From DATAOG01 sp963753685 (GTDB taxonomy: Bacteria; Pseudomonadota; Alphaproteobacteria; Geminicoccales; Geminicoccaceae): 64,000 bases of DNA. The stretch is taken from positions 1 to 64,000 of the forward strand of contig CAVWDE010000003.1 of the NCBI GenBank assembly GCA_963753685.1, read 5' to 3'. Made by a program: the position numbers and the translations under genes. Positions 58,283-64,000 of the stretch are shown here, in pieces; within the stretch, counting starts at the first letter, position 1, and each line of letters begins with the position of its first letter. The notes beneath the pieces are model-generated. The model worked only from the letters and a program-made list of their open reading frames with translations, was not told where the DNA came from and made no database searches.

Positions 58283-58879
58283 TCACTCGCGCGGCGCGCG
58301 CTTGTTCAGGATGCGCTGCAGGGTGCGCCGGTGCATGTTGAGCCGGCGGGCGGTCTCCGACACGTTCCGGCTGCACTGCTCGAACACCCGCTGGATGTGC
58401 TCCCAACGCACCCGGTCGGCCGACATCGGGTTTTCGCGCGGCGGCGGCAGGCCCTGGCCGCTGCGCAGGAGCGCGTCGACCACGTCGTCGGCGTCGACCG
58501 GCTTGGCGAGATAGTCGACCGCCCCGGCTTTGATCGCCGCGACCGCGGTCGCGATGTTGCCGTAGCCGGTCACGATCACGATCCGGACCTCCGGCCGCAG
58601 CTCGCGCAGCGTGCGCACCAGGTCGAGACCGCTGCCCTCGGTCAGCCGCATGTCGAGCACGGCGAACTCCGGCTTGTGGGCGTGGGCGTGATCGCGCGCC
58701 TCCGCGAGGCCCTCGGCCGGCAGGACGTGGAAGCCGCGGCGTTCCAGCGCCCGGGCCATCGAGCGCCGGAGCGGCGCGTCGTCGTCGACGAGCAGCAGGC
58801 TGCGGCCGGCGCCCGGACTGGCGAGCGCCTCGGGACCGCACAGAGGCGCGGTCGCGCCGCCATCTGCGGACTGGGTCAT
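58283..58879 (-). CDS. regA: RegA/PrrA/ActR-type response regulator
   Basis: The 198-residue regulator has a receiver domain with LLLVDDDAPLRRSMARALER, the phospho-Asp in FAVLDMRLTEGSGLDLV and the switch Lys in VDYLAKPVDADDVVD. The Fis-type helix-turn-helix NVSETARRLNMHRRTLQRIL is the highly conserved RegA end. The family controls respiration, carbon and nitrogen fixation and terminal oxidases in response to redox. The start lies one base past the regB stop, so the two are coupled. Confidence 0.93.
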   Translation of the reverse strand: MTQSADGGATAPLCGPEALASPGAGRSLLLVDDDAPLRRSMARALERRGFHVLPAEGLAEARDHAHAHKPEFAVLDMRLTEGSGLDLVRTLRELRPEVRIVIVTGYGNIATAVAAIKAGAVDYLAKPVDADDVVDALLRSGQGLPPPRENPMSADRVRWEHIQRVFEQCSRNVSETARRLNMHRRTLQRILNKRAPRE

Positions 58880-58880
58880 G

Positions 58881-60227
58881 TCAAATCTCCGGCGCGCTTC
58901 CCTCCAGCGTGGTGCGATCCCAGGTGATCGTCACGCGCGCACCTTCTTCATGATTATCAAATTGCAGCGTCGCGCCGGATCGTGCAAGCAGCGTCTGGGC
59001 GATGAAGATGCCGAGGCCAAGGCCGCCGTCGTCGTTGCGGGTCGAGAGATAGGGCTCGCCGAGCAGCTCCAGCACCTCGGCCGGGAAGCCGGCGCCGTCA
59101 TCCTCGATCCTGACCTCAACCCGTTCTGGCTTCAGGCCGAGCACGATCCGCACTTCGTGCTCGGCGAACTGGATGGCGTTGTCGATCAGATTGGCGAGCG
59201 CATGCCGGAATTCCGGGGTCGGCACCAACCGCGGTTCCGGGCTGCCGGGCGTCGCCCGCTCGACCGTGCCGATGACCGCGATCCCGGGCCGGCGGCGGCA
59301 GGTGTCGGCCACCGTCTCGAGCAGGTTCGAGAGCGGCATGCGGGTGAAGGGCGCGTGCTCCTCGCTCTCGCCCTTCTGGCTGAGCGTGCGCAGGATCTCG
59401 CGGCAGCGCTGGCCCTCGCTGACCAGCTCGGCGATGTCCTCGGCGAACGGGCTGTCGGGCGGCACGGCGTTGGCGAGCTCGCGCGCGGTCACCGCGATGG
59501 TCGCGAGCGGGCTGCCGAGCTCGTGGGCGGCCGCCGCCGCGAGCCCGCCGAGCGCCGACAGCCGTTGCTCGCGGGCAAGCGCCATCTGCGTTGCCGCGAG
59601 CGCGTCCGACAGCCGCCGGGCTTCGTCGGCGACCCGCCAAGCGTAGCCGGCGATCAGCGTGCTGCCCAGCACCAGAGCGAGCCACGATCCGCCCAGATAC
59701 AGCGCGGGCAGGCGGAAGGTGCCTTCGTACCAGGGCAGATCGGTCGGATACAGCCCGAGCAGACTCGCGGCCACGATCACGAACCCGCAGAGCACGACGG
59801 TCGTGCGCAGCGACAGCGTGGTCGCGGACAAGGTGACCGGCACGATCAGGAGGACCGAGAAGGGGTTCTGCAGGCCGCCGGTCAGGACCAGCAGAAGGGT
59901 CAGCTGGAGGATATCGTAGCCGAGCAGGAGTGCGACGCTGCGCTCGGTCAGGCGGGTGGTGGCGGCGAAGCCGACGGTGAGCCCGAGGTTGATCAGGGCC
60001 GAAAGCCCGACCGCGCCGAGCAGCGGCCAGAGCGGCAGGCGGAACTCCAGCGAGAAATGCACGAGCGCGATCGTGAACGCCTGGCCGACGATCGCGATCC
60101 AGCGGATCAGGGTCAAGGTCCGCAGGCGCACGCGCCGCTCGCCGCTGCCGGTCAGGAGGCGGCCCAGCGGCGCGGCCCAGCCCGCCAGCCGGAGACGCGC
60201 CTGGCCGGCCGGGAGAACCCGGGCCAT
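58881..60227 (-). CDS. regB: RegB/PrrB/ActS-type redox sensor histidine kinase
   Basis: The 448-residue kinase has six membrane helices between about residues 40 and 190. The quinone-sensing loop reads LTGGLQNPFSVLLIVP, close to the family's GGLxNPF. The H-box is AAAAHELGSPLATIAVTARE, and a cysteine lies in EGQRCREILRTL, where the family's redox-active cysteine is expected. N-box and G-box follow (LANLIDNAIQFAEHEV, DDGGLGLGIFIAQTLL). I used ATG 60227; the longer upstream reading lacks similarity. It precedes regA. Confidence 0.93.
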   Translation of the reverse strand: MARVLPAGQARLRLAGWAAPLGRLLTGSGERRVRLRTLTLIRWIAIVGQAFTIALVHFSLEFRLPLWPLLGAVGLSALINLGLTVGFAATTRLTERSVALLLGYDILQLTLLLVLTGGLQNPFSVLLIVPVTLSATTLSLRTTVVLCGFVIVAASLLGLYPTDLPWYEGTFRLPALYLGGSWLALVLGSTLIAGYAWRVADEARRLSDALAATQMALAREQRLSALGGLAAAAAHELGSPLATIAVTARELANAVPPDSPFAEDIAELVSEGQRCREILRTLSQKGESEEHAPFTRMPLSNLLETVADTCRRRPGIAVIGTVERATPGSPEPRLVPTPEFRHALANLIDNAIQFAEHEVRIVLGLKPERVEVRIEDDGAGFPAEVLELLGEPYLSTRNDDGGLGLGIFIAQTLLARSGATLQFDNHEEGARVTITWDRTTLEGSAPEI

Positions 60228-60444
60228 CGCCTCCTGGCGGGATGGGGAGGACAACACGGCTGACGCCTCCGCTCGGACCGCGCTGCTCGGACCGTGCGCG
60301 ACCTTACACCGACCCCGCGCCAGGCAGGATGCGACCGAACGGCGCCTTGACCGGGCGGCGGTATCCGTGTTGGTTGGACGCCAAGGGATCGACAAGGGCG
60401 CCTCGCCGCGCCGGCGGTGGTCGCCCCTAATCAGGGAGCACACC

Positions 60445-61441
60445 ATGCGAGCATGGATCACCGCCGCCGCCCTCGGTCTGGCGGCCGGGCTCGGCGTTGG
60501 CAGCGCGCCCGCCGGCGCCGAAATCCTGATCAAGTTCAGTCATGTGGTCGCCGAGAAGGGCCAGCCGAAGGGCGAGGCGGCCGCCGAGTTCGCGGCCCGG
60601 GTCAACCAGGAGCTGGCAGGCTTGGTCAAGGTCGAGGTCTATCCGAACTCCCAGCTCTACAACGACGACAAGGTCCTGCAGGCGATGCTGCTCGGCGATG
60701 TCCAGATGGCGGCGCCGTCCTTGTCCAAGTTCGAGCAGTACACGCTGAAATACCGGATCTTCGATCTGCCGTTCCTGTTCAACGACATCGCCGCGGTCGA
60801 CCGGTTCCAGCACAGCGAGTTCTGGCCAGAAGCTGCTCGGCGCGATGACCGACAAGGGTCTGACCGGGCTCGCCTACTGGCACAACGGCATGAAGCAGCT
60901 GTCGGCGGACAAGCCGCTCCTGGTGCCCGCGGACGCCAAGGGGCTGAAGTTCAGGATCCAGGAATCCGACGTTCTCCAGGCCCAGTTCGAGGCGCTCGGC
61001 GCCAATCCGCAGAAGATGGCGTTCTCCGAGGTCTACGGCGCGCTGCAGCAGGGTGTGGTCGATGGCCAGGAGAACACCTGGTCGAACATCTACACCAAGA
61101 AATTCTACGAGGTCCAGGACGGCATCACCGAGACCAACCACGGCGTGATCGACTATCTGGTGGTGACCAGCACGGATTTCTGGGAAGGTCTGCCGGATGA
61201 CATCCGGGCAAAGCTCGGGCAGATTCTGGCAGAGGTGACTGAGAAGTACAATGCTAAGGCGAACGACATCAACGCGCAGTCACGCCAGAAGATCCTGGAT
61301 GCCGGCACCAAAATCCGCGAACTGACGCCCGAGCAGCGGCAGCAGTGGGTCGAGGCCATGAAGCCGGTCTGGGCCAAGTTCCAGGACGACATCGGTCAGG
61401 AGTTGATCGACGCGGCGGTCGCCGCCAATACCGCGAGCTGA
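60445..61441 (+). pseudogene. dctP: TRAP transporter substrate-binding protein DctP, frameshifted
   Basis: The periplasmic receptor starts at ATG 60445 after CAGGGAG. It has a signal peptide ending PAGAEILIKFSHVVAEKG, then VEVYPNSQLYNDDKVLQAML and LPFLFNDIAAVDRFQHSEF. The frame then changes: removing one T at about 60823 gives EFGQKLLGAMTDKGLTGLAY and runs on through FRIQESDVLQAQFEALGANP to the stop at 61441. The corrected protein is about 331 residues, normal for DctP. It binds C4-dicarboxylates or similar acids and hands them to DctQM, which are intact. A sequencing indel is plausible. Confidence 0.88.
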
Positions 61442-61457
61442 CGCCGCCGGTCCGTCC

Positions 61458-62042
61458 ATGCCGGATTGGACCCGGCTGCCCGGCCGGGTCGTGAATGCGC
61501 TGGAGGAGGGCATCATCGCCCTCCTCTTCGCCGCCATGACGCTCGTCACCTTCTCCCAGGTCGTGGCCCGCTATGTCTTCAACAGCGGCATGGTCTGGGC
61601 GCTCGAGCTCACGCAATATCTGTTCGCCTGGCTGGTCCTGTTCGGCATGTCCTACGGGGTCAAGGTGCATGCGCATCTGGGCGTCGACGCGTTCGTCCGG
61701 CTGTTCGCCGAGAAGCCGCGGCGGGTCATGGGCCTCATGGCGGTGGCGGCGGGGCTGATCTACGCGATCATCCTGTTCATCGGCTCGTGGCAATACGTCG
61801 CCAAGCTGCACAAGATCGGGATCGCATCCGAGGATCTGCCGATCCCGCAGTGGGTGCCGATGGTCATCCTGCCGATCGGCGTGGCGCTTTTGTTCCTGCG
61901 TCTCGCTCAGGTCGGCTGGCGGATCTGGAAGGGCCGGCAGAGCGGGCTGCTGCTCGGCGATGAGGCGGCCGACAGCATGCGCCAGCACCTCGATGCCATG
62001 ACCGAGGCGACGCTGCCGGGGCCGCCCCGGCGCCGGCGATGA
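61458..62042 (+). CDS. dctQ: TRAP transporter small permease DctQ
   Basis: A 194-residue four-helix membrane subunit. VVNALEEGIIALLFAAMTLV, RYVFNSGMVWALELTQYLFA and FGMSYGVKVHAHLGVDAFVR are typical DctQ stretches. It starts 16 bp after dctP, and its stop overlaps dctM by four bases. The tail of about 25 residues is arginine- and proline-rich. Confidence 0.9.
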   Translation: MPDWTRLPGRVVNALEEGIIALLFAAMTLVTFSQVVARYVFNSGMVWALELTQYLFAWLVLFGMSYGVKVHAHLGVDAFVRLFAEKPRRVMGLMAVAAGLIYAIILFIGSWQYVAKLHKIGIASEDLPIPQWVPMVILPIGVALLFLRLAQVGWRIWKGRQSGLLLGDEAADSMRQHLDAMTEATLPGPPRRRR

Positions 62043-63409
62043 CCGTCGCCTTCCTGTTCATCATGCTGTTTGGGCTGTTGCTGATCGGGACGCCGATCGC
62101 GATCGCGCTCGGGCTGTCGAGCGTCACCTCGATCCTCTTGTTCTCGCACGATTCGCTGGCCTCGCTGGCGCTCAAGCTGTTCGAGACCATGCAGCACTAC
62201 ACGCTGCTCGCGATCCCGTTCTTCATCCTGTCCTCGGCGTTTCTCTCGACCGGCGGCGTCGCGCGGCGGATCATCCGCTTCGCGCTTGCCTGCGTCGGCC
62301 ATCTGCGCGGCGGGCTTGCGATGGCGAGCGTGCTCGCCTGCATGCTGTTCGCCGCAGTCTCCGGCTCTTCGCCCGCAACGGTAGTTGCGATCGGCTCGAT
62401 CGTGATCGCCGGCATGGTCGGCGCGGGCTACTCCAAGGCGTTCGCCGCCGGCGTGATCTGCAACGCCGGCACGCTCGGCATCCTGATCCCGCCCTCGATC
62501 GTCATGGTGGTCTACGCCGCGGCGACCGACACTTCGGTCGGCCGCCTGTTCCTGGCGGGCGTGCTCCCGGGGATCGTCGCCGGGCTGATGCTCATGGCCG
62601 GCATCTACATAGCCGCCAGGGTCACCGATCTGCCCCGCCAGCCGCGCTCGACCTGGCGCGAGATCCTGGCGGCCGGGCGCGAGGCGGTCTGGGGGCTGCT
62701 GCTGATCCTCCTGATCATGGGCGGGATCTATGGCGGGGTGTTCACGCCGACCGAGGCGGCCGCGGTCGCCGCCGTTTACGCCTTCCTGATCGCGCTGTTC
62801 GTCTATCGCGACATGGGCCCGCTCAAGGGCCGCACGGGCGACAGCCTGATCCAGGGCCTGGTGCGGGCACTCCTCTACCTGCCCTATGCGCTGGTCCACC
62901 GGGATACCCGCCAGGTCCTGGTCGAGGCCGGGCGGACCACGATCATGCTGATGTTCATCATCGCCAACGCGATGCTGTTCGCGCATGTGCTGACCACCGA
63001 GCGCATCCCGCAGGCGATCACCGAGCAGATCGTCGCCGCCGGCCTGCCGTCCTGGGCGTTCCTGATCGTGGTCAACATCATCCTGCTGATCGCCGGCAAC
63101 TTCATGGAGCCGTCGGCGATCCTCCTGATCATGGCGCCGATCCTGTTCCCGATCGCGCTCGAGCTCAGCATCGATCCGATCCACCTCGGCATCATCATGG
63201 TCGTCAACATGGAGATCGGCATGATCACGCCGCCCGTTGGTCTCAACCTGTTCGTGACCTCGGGCATCACCGGCATGTCGATCCTCGAGGTGGTCAAGGC
63301 CGCGCTGCCCTGGCTCGGGATTCTCCTTTTATTCCTGATCCTGGTGACCTACGTGCCGATCCTCTCCACCTTGCTCCCCGACCTGCTCTACGGCCCTCAG
63401 GTCCTCTGA
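62039..63409 (+). CDS. dctM: TRAP transporter large permease DctM
   Basis: A 456-residue subunit with about 12 membrane segments that uses the Na+ gradient for uptake. FETMQHYTLLAIPFFILSSA, VSGSSPATVVAIGSIVIAGM and ICNAGTLGILIPPSIVMVVY are signature stretches, and MVVNMEIGMITPPVGLNLFV closes the second half. The region around residues 270-290 (RDMGPLKGRTGDSLIQGLVR) is an extended loop. Start ATG 62039 overlaps dctQ. With dctP it makes one TRAP system; the substrate cannot be read from sequence. Confidence 0.92.
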   Translation: MTVAFLFIMLFGLLLIGTPIAIALGLSSVTSILLFSHDSLASLALKLFETMQHYTLLAIPFFILSSAFLSTGGVARRIIRFALACVGHLRGGLAMASVLACMLFAAVSGSSPATVVAIGSIVIAGMVGAGYSKAFAAGVICNAGTLGILIPPSIVMVVYAAATDTSVGRLFLAGVLPGIVAGLMLMAGIYIAARVTDLPRQPRSTWREILAAGREAVWGLLLILLIMGGIYGGVFTPTEAAAVAAVYAFLIALFVYRDMGPLKGRTGDSLIQGLVRALLYLPYALVHRDTRQVLVEAGRTTIMLMFIIANAMLFAHVLTTERIPQAITEQIVAAGLPSWAFLIVVNIILLIAGNFMEPSAILLIMAPILFPIALELSIDPIHLGIIMVVNMEIGMITPPVGLNLFVTSGITGMSILEVVKAALPWLGILLLFLILVTYVPILSTLLPDLLYGPQVL

Positions 63410-63455
63410 ACCGACGGCACCCGCCTGCTTGCAATGTCGAGTCATCGGTACTAAA

Positions 63456-63469
63456 TGACCGTCTGGTCA
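63456..63469 (+). promoter_or_regulatory. Inverted repeat, candidate TetR operator
   Basis: TGACC-gtct-GGTCA forms a perfect 5-bp inverted repeat, 27 bp upstream of the tetR start. Such short palindromes upstream of tetR genes commonly serve autoregulation. It lies between dctM and the regulator. Confidence 0.5.
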
Positions 63470-63495
63470 GTCAGTAAGGTGTGCGGCGCATTGCC

Positions 63496-64000
63496 ATGGA
63501 CCAGACATCGCCGACCCGTCGCCGTCGTCGCAAGGAGGCGCGGCCGGAGGAGATCCTCACTGCGGCGCTCGAGAGCTTCGCCGCGCGTGGCTTCGCCGCC
63601 ACCCGGATCGAGGACGTCGCGGCCCGCGCCGGCATCAGCAAGGGCACGCTCTACCTTTACTTCGCGGGCAAGGAGGAGCTGTTCAAGGCGGTCGTGCGCC
63701 AGGCGCTCTTGCCGAACCTCGCCCGGATCGAGGCGCTCGCCGCCAGCTTCGAGGGCCCGAGCGCGGTCTTGCTCGAGCGGCTGCTGGCAACGGTTGCGGG
63801 CGTGATCAACTCGCGGCTCGGGGCGATCCCGAAGCTCGTGATCGCCGAGGCCGGCAATTTTCCGGACCTTGCGCACTTCTACCTTGATGAGGTCGTGCGT
63901 CGCGGCCTCGGGCTGATCGGCAGGATCCTCAGACGCGGGATCGAGCGCGGCGAATTCCGCGCCATCGACGTCGACCACGCGGTCTTCTGCGTGATCGCGC
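63496..64000 (+). CDS. TetR-family transcriptional regulator, cut by the window edge
   Basis: From ATG 63496 the frame has the TetR helix-turn-helix PEEILTAALESFAARGFAAT, then RIEDVAARAGISKGTLYLYF and AGKEELFKAVVRQALLPNLA. A helical ligand-binding part follows up to residue 168, where the window ends, so the C-terminus is missing. TetR proteins repress nearby transport or efflux genes; its own leader has a palindrome at 63456-63469. Whether it controls the TRAP operon or genes beyond the edge is unknown. Confidence 0.85.
   Translation, partial: MDQTSPTRRRRRKEARPEEILTAALESFAARGFAATRIEDVAARAGISKGTLYLYFAGKEELFKAVVRQALLPNLARIEALAASFEGPSAVLLERLLATVAGVINSRLGAIPKLVIAEAGNFPDLAHFYLDEVVRRGLGLIGRILRRGIERGEFRAIDVDHAVFCVIA

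Overview
The window reads as chromosome from a GC-rich alphaproteobacterium. The main evidence is the mdh-sucC-sucD-sucA-sucB-lpd cluster, a RegB/RegA (PrrBA/ActSR-type) redox two-component pair, an RHH_4-type regulator and general gene style. A Rhodospirillales-like lineage is my guess, not something the sequence proves. No rRNA operon, canonical tRNA or CRISPR array is visible.

Region 1 (1-17.4 kb), nearly all on the minus strand, is a citrate/pyruvate dissimilation block. An IS1380-family element sits inside an older IS66 element. It is followed by an acetolactate synthase, a decaying cyoAB quinol oxidase remnant, and a full citrate lyase gene set (citC-citD-citE-citF-citX-citG). Upstream of these lie an AEC-family permease, a second CitE-like lyase, a pyruvate decarboxylase and a pyruvate:quinone oxidase. 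Citrate lyase gives acetate and oxaloacetate; three ThDP enzymes then act on pyruvate. A 120-bp direct repeat and a partial copy of the CitE-like gene show local duplication.

Region 2 (17.4-30.6 kb) is a rearrangement zone. It holds truncated aldo/keto reductase, MFS and IS630 genes, an intact SDR, and a scrambled pseudogene copy of an acyl-CoA carboxylase alpha subunit. A 76-nt tRNA-like element and a two-gene ATP-grasp/DegT-aminotransferase unit follow, then the near-complete carboxylase pair. A DUF533 protein, a low-GC orphan ORF and HigA antitoxin remnants close the region.

Region 3 (31-45.8 kb) is mostly housekeeping: comM, pyrD, a GreB-like factor, a hydantoin/aspartate racemase, an EF-G-like GTPase and an ABC-F ATPase. 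It also holds a methionine-rich periplasmic protein with a cytochrome b and a molybdopterin oxidoreductase, resembling a hypochlorite-scavenging methionine sulfoxide reductase system. VapBC and a sugar-nucleotide epimerase follow.

Region 4 (45.8-64 kb) carries the TCA-cycle operon, a large RTX/DUF4114 secreted protein, an RHH-PAS regulator, RegBA, a TRAP transporter and a TetR regulator cut by the window edge.

A recurring oddity is that several otherwise well-preserved genes carry single-base indels (citC, the CitE-like gene, both carboxylase subunits, the MBL hydrolase, dctP). Either the assembly has residual indel errors or the lineage is accumulating pseudogenes; the sequence alone cannot decide.
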